Assembly: GCA_903944555.1 (NCBI GenBank)
Contig: CAJASG010000623.1
Location: 1 to 5,118 of the forward strand
Length of the DNA stretch: 5,118 nt
Reading direction: 5' to 3'
Source of the DNA: an uncultured beta proteobacterium
Lineage (GTDB): Bacteria > Pseudomonadota > Gammaproteobacteria > Burkholderiales > Burkholderiaceae_C
The notes beneath the pieces were generated by a model. That model saw only the letters and a program-made list of their open reading frames with translations, was not told the origin of the DNA and made no database searches. Within the stretch, counting starts at the first letter, position 1. Each line of letters starts with the position of its first letter. Of the stretch, positions 1-5,118 are shown one piece after another. Both the position numbers and the translations under genes were made by a program.

Positions 1-614
1 AGCTGGTTGCGGCCCAGGGCGCTGATGATGCCGCTGGTCACGGTTTGGCCGACGCCGAAAGGGTTGCCAATCGCCAATACCTGGTCACCCACTTGCAAGG
101 CGTCCGAGCTGCCCAGCACGATGGAGGGCAGCTTGTCCAGGTCGATTTTGAGCACGGCCAGATCGCTGTCTGGGTCGGTGCCAATCACCTTGGCGGGGGC
201 GTGACGCGCGTCGTTAAGAATCACCTCGATTTCGTCGGCACCTTCAATGACATGGTTGTTGGTCAGGATGTAACCGTTAGGGCTCACGATCACGCCGCTA
301 CCCAACCCAGTCTGGGGTTCGTTGCCTTGGTCACCATAGAAAAACTTGAACCAGGGGTCGTTGGCGTTGGGGTTTTTGCGTGCCGCCTTGCTGGTGTTGA
401 TGCTGACCACTGCGGCCGAGGCCTTTTGTGCTGCGAGGCGGAAGCTACCGGCAGGCACTTCGCCCGGGCTGCCCGCAGGGGCTTCAAAGAGCGCGACGGC
501 CCCTGCCACCGAGGGGCTGTTTCCGAGCCATTCGGGTTTGAGCGTGGCCACGACAAAATAGCCTGCAAGCAGGATCGTGGCGGTTTGAGAGAACAGCAGC
601 CATAGACGTTTCAT
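1..614 (-). CDS. HtrA/DegS-type S1C serine protease, N-terminal part (3' end outside window)
   Basis: This is a periplasmic, inner-membrane-anchored trypsin-like protease of the DegS/DegQ/HtrA family, involved in envelope protein quality control. About 204 codons are visible. Residues 1-24 form an uncleaved-looking signal anchor (MKR, then a hydrophobic stretch), followed by a linker rich in Ala, Pro and Gly. The protease domain starts near residue 58. Visible motifs are GLGSGVIV (103-110), TNNHVI with catalytic His121, SDLAVLKI with catalytic Asp151, and GNPFGVGQTVTSGIIS (183-198). The catalytic Ser (GNSGG) and the PDZ domain or domains would lie beyond the left edge, so activity cannot be confirmed here. 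The start at 614 is chosen because it gives the complete anchor. It has no Shine-Dalgarno, and a TACAAT lies only 8 bp upstream, so the mRNA may be leaderless. The gene is divergent from the Cys-cluster gene. Whether it is DegS- or DegQ-like cannot be settled without the C-terminus; the single N-terminal anchor favours DegS. Confidence 0.93.
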   Translation of the reverse strand, partial: MKRLWLLFSQTATILLAGYFVVATLKPEWLGNSPSVAGAVALFEAPAGSPGEVPAGSFRLAAQKASAAVVSINTSKAARKNPNANDPWFKFFYGDQGNEPQTGLGSGVIVSPNGYILTNNHVIEGADEIEVILNDARHAPAKVIGTDPDSDLAVLKIDLDKLPSIVLGSSDALQVGDQVLAIGNPFGVGQTVTSGIISALGRNQ

Positions 615-656
615 AGTTGAGAATTGTAGGGCGCCAGCTGTCTCGCGGTACATTGC
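615..656. promoter_or_regulatory. Short divergent promoter region between protease and Cys-cluster gene
   Basis: Only 42 bp separate the two divergent start codons. On the minus strand, TACAAT (complement of 623-628) is a good -10 candidate for the protease and would place the transcription start within a few bases of its ATG. No convincing -35 partner is visible. On the plus strand, TTGTAG (625-630) and TACATT (649-654), 18 bp apart, are a weak candidate for the Cys-cluster gene. The two candidates overlap, so the promoters could compete. Inferred by eye only. Confidence 0.4.
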
Positions 657-1070
657 ATGGCTTATATGGCGAATACACAGCCCTCCATTCAGGTGATTCA
701 TATTCACCCCCAAGCACCGATCAAACCGGAGTGGGGCGTGGCGTGCAATGGGTGTGGTGTGTGCTGCTTGTTCGAACCCTGCCCCTTGGGCGTTGTGCTG
801 TCACGCAGACGCCGCGGTGCGTGCAGTGCCGTTCAATGGAACGAAGCGTTAGGTCAGTACCGCTGCGGTGCCATCGTCGCCCCGCGGCAAGTGATTGAAG
901 CCGGGCTGGCGCCCTCCTGGTTTTGGCTGGGCAGGCCCCTGGCGTGGGTGCTTGGGCGTTTGGCGCGGCGTTGGATTGCCGCCGGTGTCGGCTGCGACAG
1001 CAGTGTCGAGACCGGGCCCATGGCATCAACGACAATGCAAGCCCCTTCTTCGGGCAACCAACATGACTGA
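657..1070 (+). CDS. Small cysteine-cluster protein (YkgJ-like CxxCxxCC motif), function unknown
   Basis: This is a 137-residue protein whose function I cannot name. It has eight cysteines: C30, C33, C36 and C37 form a CxxCxxCC cluster (CNGCGVCC), followed by C42 in an EPCPLG motif, then C56, C70 and C113. The cluster resembles that of the YkgJ/UPF0153 family, thought to bind zinc or iron or to hold an Fe-S centre. Residues 86-110 (Trp-rich, then Leu/Ala/Arg) look like an amphipathic or membrane-associated helix, followed by a GCDSSVE segment. The protein has no signal peptide. The start is uncertain between ATG 657 and ATG 666 (MANTQPS), and neither has a clear Shine-Dalgarno. The stop codon lies inside the start of the Nif3-family gene (8-nt overlap), which points to co-translation and a shared, probably metal-related role. 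I recall similar unnamed proteins in other betaproteobacteria; a family assignment needs a profile search. Confidence 0.82.
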   Translation: MAYMANTQPSIQVIHIHPQAPIKPEWGVACNGCGVCCLFEPCPLGVVLSRRRRGACSAVQWNEALGQYRCGAIVAPRQVIEAGLAPSWFWLGRPLAWVLGRLARRWIAAGVGCDSSVETGPMASTTMQAPSSGNQHD

Positions 1071-1818
1071 TCGCCACCAACTTCAATCCGCACTGGACGC
1101 CTTGTTGCAGCCTGGGCAATTCAAAGACTATTGCCCCAACGGCTTGCAAGTAGAAGGGGCTCCAGAGGTCCGAAAAATGGTGTCCGGCGTGACCGCCAGT
1201 CTGGCGTTGATTGAAGCGGCCGTAGCCGTTCAAGCCGACACTATTTTTGTCCACCACGGGCTGTTCTGGCGCGGCTACGACGGCCGAATCACCGGCTGGC
1301 TGCGCCAACGCCTTGCGCTATTGTTTGCACACAATATCAATCTTTTTGCCTACCATTTGCCACTGGACGCCCATGTTGCGTTGGGAAACAACGCACAACT
1401 GGGTCTACGTCTCGGATTGGCGGTAGACGGTCGATTTGGCGATCAGCAACTGGGTTGCCTGGGTGTGCCCGTTGATCGCTCGTTTGACAGTGCGCAGGCG
1501 CTGGCTATGCATGTCGAAAACACACTGGGGCGGTCCGTGGTGCTGGTGCCCGGAAAGCCGGGCCCCATTCGCCGTGTGGCGTGGTGCAGTGGCGGGGCGC
1601 AAAGCTATTTCGAAGAGGCGATTGCCGCCGGGGTCAATGCATTCATCACCGGGGAAATCTCCGAACCCCAAGCACACTTGGCACGGGAGTGTGGTGTGGC
1701 GTACCTGGCTTGCGGGCACCACGCGACCGAGCGCTATGGCGCGTCTGCTGTGGGTGGGTACGTGGCGCAGCAATTGGGGTTGGAGCATGTGTTCATCGAT
1801 ATTGACAACCCGGCCTGA
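1063..1818 (+). CDS. Nif3/YbgI-family dinuclear metal protein (DUF34)
   Basis: This 251-residue protein belongs to the Nif3-like family (E. coli YbgI is 247 residues), which folds around a two-metal site in a toroidal hexamer. The biochemical function is unsettled; database labels such as 'GTP cyclohydrolase I type 2' are weakly founded. All expected metal ligands are visible: the HHG motif (H64, H65), D102 in YHLPLDAH, and H219 and E223 in GHHATERYG, with spacing close to E. coli YbgI. The family N-terminus is also present (CPNGLQVEG, 24-32). The start at ATG 1063 is preferred over the in-frame ATG at 895. The 895 start would add 56 residues that merely read another frame of the upstream Cys-cluster gene, and residue 1 at 1063 matches the family N-terminus. 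ATGACTGA overlaps the upstream stop codon and there is no good Shine-Dalgarno, suggesting translational coupling. pdxA starts 22 nt downstream, so the three genes probably form one operon. Confidence 0.94.
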   Translation: MTDRHQLQSALDALLQPGQFKDYCPNGLQVEGAPEVRKMVSGVTASLALIEAAVAVQADTIFVHHGLFWRGYDGRITGWLRQRLALLFAHNINLFAYHLPLDAHVALGNNAQLGLRLGLAVDGRFGDQQLGCLGVPVDRSFDSAQALAMHVENTLGRSVVLVPGKPGPIRRVAWCSGGAQSYFEEAIAAGVNAFITGEISEPQAHLARECGVAYLACGHHATERYGASAVGGYVAQQLGLEHVFIDIDNPA

Positions 1819-1825
1819 AATTCAC

Positions 1826-1830
1826 TGAGG
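1826..1830 (+). promoter_or_regulatory. Ribosome binding site of pdxA
   Basis: TGAGG lies 10 nt before the ATG at 1841. It is a modest Shine-Dalgarno with slightly long spacing, and it supports the annotated start over internal codons. Confidence 0.55.
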
Positions 1831-1840
1831 TAGCCCGAGC

Positions 1841-2920
1841 ATGAACCACCGAGCTGATACACAGCCGCTATCCAAGCGGCAACCCCCCATCGTGATCACC
1901 ATGGGGGATGCGGCCGGAATTGGCCCGGAAATTATTGCTAAATCCTTTCGGGAGCAACCGGAGCTCATGGCGGGCTGCTTCGTGGCGGGCGATGTGCAGA
2001 CTCTGCGCAGGGCGGCTGGTGTGGTAGCGGGGGCAGGGCAGGTTGCGCTGCCGGTGGCGGTACTCACTGCCCCAGGTCTGGTTCAGGATGTCCCTCCGAA
2101 TTGCATTCCGGTACTACAAGTGGGCGCCGCGCTGTCACCGGTTTCCTGGGGGTTGGTGAGCGCTGCTGCCGGCGAGTTTGCGGGCCGCTGCGTGCTGTGG
2201 GCTGCCGATGCTGCGTTGCGTGGTGTGGTCAGTGCCATCGTGACGGCGCCGTTGCACAAAGAAGCGCTGTCCGCGGCGGGCACTCCGTACGACTCTTTCC
2301 CCGGGCACACTGAAATGCTGCAAGCCCAGGCGGCGCAGTTTCTCGGTCAATCCGTGGCGCAGGTTCCGGTGCGCATGATGCTGGCCAACGATGAATTGCG
2401 TACCGTGCTGGTCAGTATTCACATGTCACTGCGCGATGCCATTGAGGCCGTAACTTTTGACAATGTGCTGGAAACGCTGCGCATCACCCATACGGCCTTG
2501 TCCAAAGTGCTCGGGCGCGCACCGCGCATTGCGGTGGCTGGCCTCAATCCTCACGCGGGTGAGGGGGGGCTGTTTGGCCGTGAAGAGCTGGACGTTATCT
2601 TGCCCGCAATGCACGCGGCACGCGCCGCAGGTTGCATGGTTAGCGGCCCCTGGGCACCGGACACCGTGTTCATGCGGGCTCGCAGCCGGGTGGGTCACCC
2701 CAGTGAATTTGACGTGGTGGTTGCCATGTACCACGACCAGGGTTTGATTCCGGTGAAATACCTGGGGGTGGAACAGGGCGTGACTGTCACCTTGGGCCTG
2801 CCGCTGGTGCGCACCAGTCCGGACCATGGCACTGCTTTTGATATTGCCGGGACGGGTCGCGCAGACCCGTCCAGCTTGATGGAAGCCGTGCGAATGGCGC
2901 GGCAGCTGTCTACTTCTTGA
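1841..2920 (+). CDS. pdxA: PdxA-family 4-hydroxythreonine-4-phosphate dehydrogenase (or PdxA2-type paralogue)
   Basis: This 359-residue protein is an NAD-dependent, divalent-metal-dependent dehydrogenase with coupled decarboxylation. Canonical PdxA oxidises 4-phosphohydroxy-L-threonine in pyridoxal phosphate synthesis; PdxA2 proteins act on 4-phospho-D-threonate or -erythronate. Visible motifs in order are [13 protein letters not shown] (19-31), TAPLHKEAL (135-143), FPGHTEML with metal ligand H156, H194 in [24 protein letters not shown] (234-249), MYHDQG with H298, and [14 protein letters not shown] (324-337). The three histidines match the family metal site. The protein is longer than E. coli PdxA (329), partly through a 15-residue hydrophilic N-terminus. 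The MGD opening, QGLIPVK (300-306) and [10 protein letters not shown] (333-342) look closer to PdxA2 than to E. coli PdxA (TPGEPAG, QGLPVLK, LELAGRGKAD), so the substrate is open. The gene follows the Nif3 gene by 22 nt, and its last 11 nt overlap mscL tail-to-tail. Confidence 0.9.
   Translation: MNHRADTQPLSKRQPPIVITMGDAAGIGPEIIAKSFREQPELMAGCFVAGDVQTLRRAAGVVAGAGQVALPVAVLTAPGLVQDVPPNCIPVLQVGAALSPVSWGLVSAAAGEFAGRCVLWAADAALRGVVSAIVTAPLHKEALSAAGTPYDSFPGHTEMLQAQAAQFLGQSVAQVPVRMMLANDELRTVLVSIHMSLRDAIEAVTFDNVLETLRITHTALSKVLGRAPRIAVAGLNPHAGEGGLFGREELDVILPAMHAARAAGCMVSGPWAPDTVFMRARSRVGHPSEFDVVVAMYHDQGLIPVKYLGVEQGVTVTLGLPLVRTSPDHGTAFDIAGTGRADPSSLMEAVRMARQLSTS
2850..2872. repeat. 9-bp GC-rich inverted repeat with 5-nt loop inside 3' end of pdxA
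   Basis: GGACGGGTC (2850-2858) and GACCCGTCC (2864-2872) are perfect inverted repeats around the loop GCGCA. The hairpin lies inside the pdxA coding sequence about 46 nt before its stop, and about 38 nt past the mscL stop on the other strand. It lacks a U-rich tail on either strand, so it is not a standard intrinsic terminator. It covers the conserved GTGRADPSS segment, so protein constraint could have produced it by chance. It could act as a bidirectional pause or 3'-end stabiliser for the overlapping transcripts. Confidence 0.5.
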
Positions 2921-3338
2921 GGCTGTCTCGGATCTCGCGCAGCAGCAAAATGTCTTCTGCCGTGACAGTTGGCGCTGGCGCGGCGACAGGTGCTTCTTTT
3001 TTCAGGCGGTTGATCTGTTTCACCATCAAAAAGATGATGAACGCCAGAATGGCGAAGTTGACCGCAACGGTGATGAAGCTGCCGTAAGCGAAAACAGGTA
3101 CACCGGCCTTTTTCAGATCGCTTAGCGTGCTGGCTGTGCCCGCTGGAACGGTTCCCAAGATGAGGAACATGCTTGAGAAATCCAGCTTTCCGACAACGGC
3201 ACCTACCACGGGCATGATCAAATCACCCACGATCGAGTCCACAATTTTGCCAAACGCGCCGCCAATAATGACACCCACAGCCAAGTCAATCACGTTGCCT
3301 TTGACGGCGAAATCCTTAAATTCCTGGATCATTCCCAT
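2910..3338 (-). CDS. mscL: Large-conductance mechanosensitive channel MscL
   Basis: This 142-residue inner-membrane protein (E. coli MscL is 136) forms a homopentameric pore that opens under membrane tension and releases solutes during hypo-osmotic shock. The amphipathic N-terminal helix ([15 protein letters not shown], 1-15) is followed by TM1 (about 16-46), with the pore constriction residues L19, G22 and V23 and then [14 protein letters not shown] periplasmic loop spans 47-82, TM2 about 83-107 ([21 protein letters not shown]), then a basic stretch (KQINRLKKE), an Ala/Pro linker and a C-terminal helix ([15 protein letters not shown]) that forms the cytoplasmic bundle. All landmarks of the family are intact and the length is normal. 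An AGAGGAG Shine-Dalgarno 7 nt upstream fixes the start at 3338. It is transcribed away from petA and toward pdxA, and its last 11 nt overlap the pdxA 3' end, leaving no room for a separate terminator. Confidence 0.97.
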   Translation of the reverse strand: MGMIQEFKDFAVKGNVIDLAVGVIIGGAFGKIVDSIVGDLIMPVVGAVVGKLDFSSMFLILGTVPAGTASTLSDLKKAGVPVFAYGSFITVAVNFAILAFIIFLMVKQINRLKKEAPVAAPAPTVTAEDILLLREIRDSLKK

Positions 3339-3345
3339 TTCGGAG

Positions 3346-3352
3346 CTCCTCT
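3346..3352 (-). promoter_or_regulatory. Strong ribosome binding site of mscL
   Basis: The minus strand reads AGAGGAG, ending 7 nt before the ATG at 3338. It is the strongest Shine-Dalgarno in the window and picks the first of two closely spaced in-frame ATGs (3338 and 3332). Confidence 0.85.
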
Positions 3353-3424
3353 ATTACTTAAAAGCATAGATGTTACCGAGAAATTGCCCGGGCTTTCCTG
3401 GATGTGCAGCCATATGGGCGGCCA

Positions 3425-3454
3425 TTAAATCGCACCCTAGTCGTCAGCTACAAT
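3425..3454 (+). promoter_or_regulatory. Candidate sigma70 promoter of the petAB(C) operon
   Basis: TACAAT at 3449-3454 matches the -10 consensus at five of six positions. TTAAAT at 3425-3430 is a weak -35 with 18-bp spacing. The predicted start near 3461 would give a leader of roughly 34 nt before the petA ATG. Inferred by eye. Confidence 0.5.
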
Positions 3455-3484
3455 CGCCGCTTACCCCTAGTAGTGAAGTTCATT

Positions 3485-3489
3485 GAGGA
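3485..3489 (+). promoter_or_regulatory. Ribosome binding site of petA
   Basis: GAGGA lies 5 nt before ATG 3495. A TTG start at 3483 would place this site inside the coding region, so the ATG is the better start. Confidence 0.75.
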
Positions 3490-3494
3490 TTCTC

Positions 3495-4109
3495 ATGAGT
3501 CAAACCCTTGTCGACACCCATCCGATCGACTCCAGCAAGCGAACTTGGCTAATTGCCTCTGGCTGCGCTGGTGCAGTGGGTGGCGTTGCAACCGCCATTC
3601 CGTTCGTCAGTACATTTCAACCTTCCGAGCGTGCCAAAGCGGCCGGCGCAGCAGTTGAGGTCGATATTGGCGGTCTTCAGCCCGGTGAAAAAATGACCGT
3701 CGAGTGGCGCGGCAAGCCTGTCTGGATTGTTCGGCGCACCCCTGAGCAGTTGGCCGTTTTGCCAACTTTAGCGGGTCAGTTGGCAGACCCTGACTCCAAG
3801 CGCAAGCCGGACGAGTTCACGCCGGTGTATGCCCGCAATGAAGGCCGGTCCATCAAGCCAGAGTTTTTCATCGCGGTTGGTATTTGCACCCATTTGGGAT
3901 GCTCACCCTCCGATAAATTCAAAACAGGTGCGCAACCCTCGTTGCCGGATGATTGGCAGGGTGGATTTTTGTGCCCATGCCATGGTTCGACCTTTGACAT
4001 GGCTGGTCGGGTGTTCAAGAACAAACCCGCGCCGGACAATCTTGAAGTGCCCCCGCACATATTCCTATCCGACAGCAAGGTGCTGATCGGTGAAGATAAA
4101 AAAGCCTGA
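3495..4109 (+). CDS. petA: Ubiquinol-cytochrome c reductase Rieske iron-sulfur subunit
   Basis: This 204-residue [2Fe-2S] subunit of cytochrome bc1 (complex III) takes the first electron from ubiquinol at the Qo site and passes it to cytochrome c1 on the periplasmic side. Residues 14-42 form the N-terminal membrane anchor, opening with SSKRTWLIAS, a Tat-like motif with Lys-Arg instead of Arg-Arg. The flexible hinge is around QPSERAKAAGAAVEVDI (42-58). The cluster-binding boxes are CTHLGC (C131 and H133 ligands, C136 disulfide) and CPCHGS (C160 and H163 ligands, C162 disulfide). The loop between them is long (23 residues). S165 is kept, but the Tyr that normally follows two residues later is Phe (F167). 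GRVFKNKPAPDNLEVPP (171-187) supplies the conserved Pro-rich region. The start is ATG 3495, set by GAGGA. petB follows 21 nt downstream in the same operon. Confidence 0.97.
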   Translation: MSQTLVDTHPIDSSKRTWLIASGCAGAVGGVATAIPFVSTFQPSERAKAAGAAVEVDIGGLQPGEKMTVEWRGKPVWIVRRTPEQLAVLPTLAGQLADPDSKRKPDEFTPVYARNEGRSIKPEFFIAVGICTHLGCSPSDKFKTGAQPSLPDDWQGGFLCPCHGSTFDMAGRVFKNKPAPDNLEVPPHIFLSDSKVLIGEDKKA

Positions 4110-4120
4110 CCCCAGCGTAC

Positions 4121-4124
4121 GGAG
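4121..4124 (+). promoter_or_regulatory. Ribosome binding site of petB
   Basis: GGAG lies 6 nt before ATG 4131, within the 21-nt petA-petB gap, and supports independent initiation of petB on the shared mRNA. Confidence 0.7.
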
Positions 4125-4130
4125 CACCAC

Positions 4131-5118
4131 ATGGCTGAAATGAAAGAAATTTCCCCCAACGCACCAGCAGCTGCAAAGCTGCTGAATTGGGTTGATAACC
4201 GTTTTCCACTGAGCAAGCTCTACAACGAGCACATGGGCGAGTATTACGCGCCTAAAAACTTCAACTTCTGGTACATCTTCGGTTCACTGGCGATGTTGGT
4301 GTTGGTGATCCAGATCGTGACCGGTATTTTCTTGGTCATGCATTACAAGCCTGATGCGGCATTGGCATTTGGCTCTGTCGAGTACATCATGCGCGACGTG
4401 CCTTGGGGCTGGTTGATTCGCTACATGCACTCCACGGGTGCCTCTGCATTCTTCGTTGTTGTGTACCTGCATATGTTTCGTGGGTTGATTTACGGCAGCT
4501 ACCGCAAGCCACGTGAGTTGATTTGGGTTTTTGGATGCGGTATTTTCTTGGCACTGATGGCAGAGGCTTTCATGGGCTATCTGTTGCCTTGGGGGCAGAT
4601 GAGCTACTGGGGCGCCCAGGTGATTGTTAACTTGTTTGCAGCAGTGCCATTTGTGGGGCCTGATCTGGCTTTGCTGATTCGTGGTGACTACGTGGTGGGC
4701 GATGCGACCTTGAACCGTTTCTTCAGCTTTCACGTGATTGCAGTGCCACTGGTGCTGTTGGGCTTGGTGGCGGCGCACATCATTGCGTTGCACGAAGTGG
4801 GCTCCAACAATCCGGATGGCGTGGAAATCAAGGGCCCTGACGCACCTAAAGATGCCAATGGCCATCCTTTGGACGGTATTCCTTTCCATCCTTACTACAG
4901 CGTTCACGACATTTTTGCGGTCAGCATGTTCCTGATGGTCTTCACTGCCATCATCTTCTTTGCTCCGGAATTTGGCGGGTATTTCCTGGAGTACAACAAC
5001 TTCATACCTGCTGATCCACTGCAGACGCCGTTGCACATTGCCCCTGTTTGGTACTTCACACCTTACTACTCGATGTTGCGCGCTATCACTGGCGAGATGA
5101 TGTACGCATTGATCGCCT
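4131..5118 (+). CDS. petB: Cytochrome b of the bc1 complex (3' end outside window)
   Basis: This is the membrane subunit that carries both b haems and the Qo and Qi quinone sites. 329 codons are visible; betaproteobacterial homologues run to roughly 400-470 residues, so the C-terminal helices are missing. Helix A spans about 47-70. Helix B carries haem ligands H100 and H114 (spacing 14). Helix C is about 131-151, followed by LLPWGQMSYWGAQVI (151-165, the Qo-side cd region). Helix D carries H201 and H216 (spacing 15). The D-E loop has the charged VGSNNPDGVEIKGPDAP segment (223-239). Helix E is near 262-278. The ef-loop Qo motif reads PVWY (305-308) rather than PEWY. The protein is a fusion-type long cytochrome b rather than a split b6/subunit IV, because helices E and the ef loop continue in the same frame. 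The codon choice (many TTG Leu, GTT, ATT) is less GC-biased than in pdxA. Cytochrome c1 (petC) should follow. Confidence 0.97.
   Translation, partial: MAEMKEISPNAPAAAKLLNWVDNRFPLSKLYNEHMGEYYAPKNFNFWYIFGSLAMLVLVIQIVTGIFLVMHYKPDAALAFGSVEYIMRDVPWGWLIRYMHSTGASAFFVVVYLHMFRGLIYGSYRKPRELIWVFGCGIFLALMAEAFMGYLLPWGQMSYWGAQVIVNLFAAVPFVGPDLALLIRGDYVVGDATLNRFFSFHVIAVPLVLLGLVAAHIIALHEVGSNNPDGVEIKGPDAPKDANGHPLDGIPFHPYYSVHDIFAVSMFLMVFTAIIFFAPEFGGYFLEYNNFIPADPLQTPLHIAPVWYFTPYYSMLRAITGEMMYALIA

Larger units (their letters stand above)
3339..3494. promoter_or_regulatory. Divergent mscL / petAB intergenic region
   Basis: This 156-bp non-coding region must contain promoters for both mscL (minus) and the bc1 operon (plus). 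Besides the two ribosome binding sites and the petA promoter candidate listed separately, it holds an 8-bp palindrome CCATATGG (3410-3417) and the GC-rich palindrome CCCGGG. For mscL, TATGCT (complement of 3363-3368) or TAACAT (complement of 3370-3375) could serve as -10, but neither has a recognisable -35. No sRNA or riboswitch structure is evident. Confidence 0.6.

Noticed and set aside
45..605. A 186-codon plus-strand open frame opposite the protease
   Set aside because: The minus strand encodes clear HtrA motifs with His and Asp catalytic residues; the plus frame is its antisense shadow.
895..1062. N-terminal extension of the Nif3-family gene to ATG 895
   Set aside because: The added 56 residues re-read the upstream gene in another frame and are not part of the family; ATG 1063 fits the family N-terminus.
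721..1308. A 195-codon minus-strand open frame across the Cys-cluster and Nif3 genes
   Set aside because: It spans two real plus-strand genes, has low-complexity Arg/Pro/His composition, and no ribosome binding site or domain.
3410..3425. CCATATGG palindrome and repeated GCCAT as an operator
   Set aside because: Too short and without a known matching regulator; could be chance in a 156-bp region.
3483..3494. TTG start for petA at 3483
   Set aside because: It would place the GAGGA ribosome binding site inside the coding sequence; ATG 3495 has proper spacing.
4284..5036. A 250-codon open frame on the minus strand opposite petB
   Set aside because: It is rich in His, Gln and Val with no recognisable domain, and is the antisense of a conserved cytochrome b. 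This is an expected shadow of biased codon use.
1..5118. CRISPR array, tRNA/rRNA, insertion sequence, prophage or defence system
   Set aside because: No repeated spacers, RNA gene signatures, transposase, terminal repeats or defence-type domains were seen; nearly every base is assigned to conserved housekeeping genes.

Overview
The window looks like an ordinary piece of chromosome from a betaproteobacterium, most likely Burkholderiales/Comamonadaceae (Rhodoferax, Polaromonas or Curvibacter type). This rests on moderately high GC, the form of the Rieske and cytochrome b proteins (PVWY instead of PEWY in the Qo motif, a long loop between the Rieske boxes), and TACAAT-type -10 elements. The genus is an inference from remembered sequence style, not from a search.

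Layout. The left edge (1-614, minus strand) holds the N-terminal part of a membrane-anchored HtrA/DegS-type serine protease that runs off the window. A gap of only about 42-51 bp separates it from a divergent plus-strand cluster: a small cysteine-cluster protein (657-1070), a Nif3/YbgI-family dinuclear-metal protein (1063-1818, overlapping the previous gene by 8 nt) and a PdxA-family dehydrogenase (1841-2920). The last 11 nt of pdxA overlap tail-to-tail with mscL (minus, 2910-3338). A 156-bp divergent intergenic region (3339-3494) then leads into the cytochrome bc1 operon: petA (Rieske protein, 3495-4109) and petB (cytochrome b, 4131 to the right edge, truncated at its 3' end). The cytochrome c1 gene is expected just beyond the window.

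Function. The right part encodes two core subunits of ubiquinol:cytochrome c oxidoreductase (complex III). The centre pairs a Cys-rich, probably metal-binding protein with a metal-dependent Nif3 protein through overlapping reading frames, and a PdxA-type oxidative decarboxylase follows. MscL (osmotic safety valve) and the DegS-like protease (envelope quality control) are independent envelope-stress functions on the opposite strand.

I found no mobile element, CRISPR array, RNA gene or undescribed defence system. The points worth a second look are small: the uncharacterised Cys-cluster protein coupled to Nif3, PdxA2-like motifs in the PdxA protein, non-canonical residues in the bc1 subunits (PVWY, Rieske Tyr to Phe, a Lys-Arg Tat-like motif, 15-residue haem-His spacing), a hairpin inside the 3' end of pdxA, and probable leaderless or near-leaderless expression of the protease.
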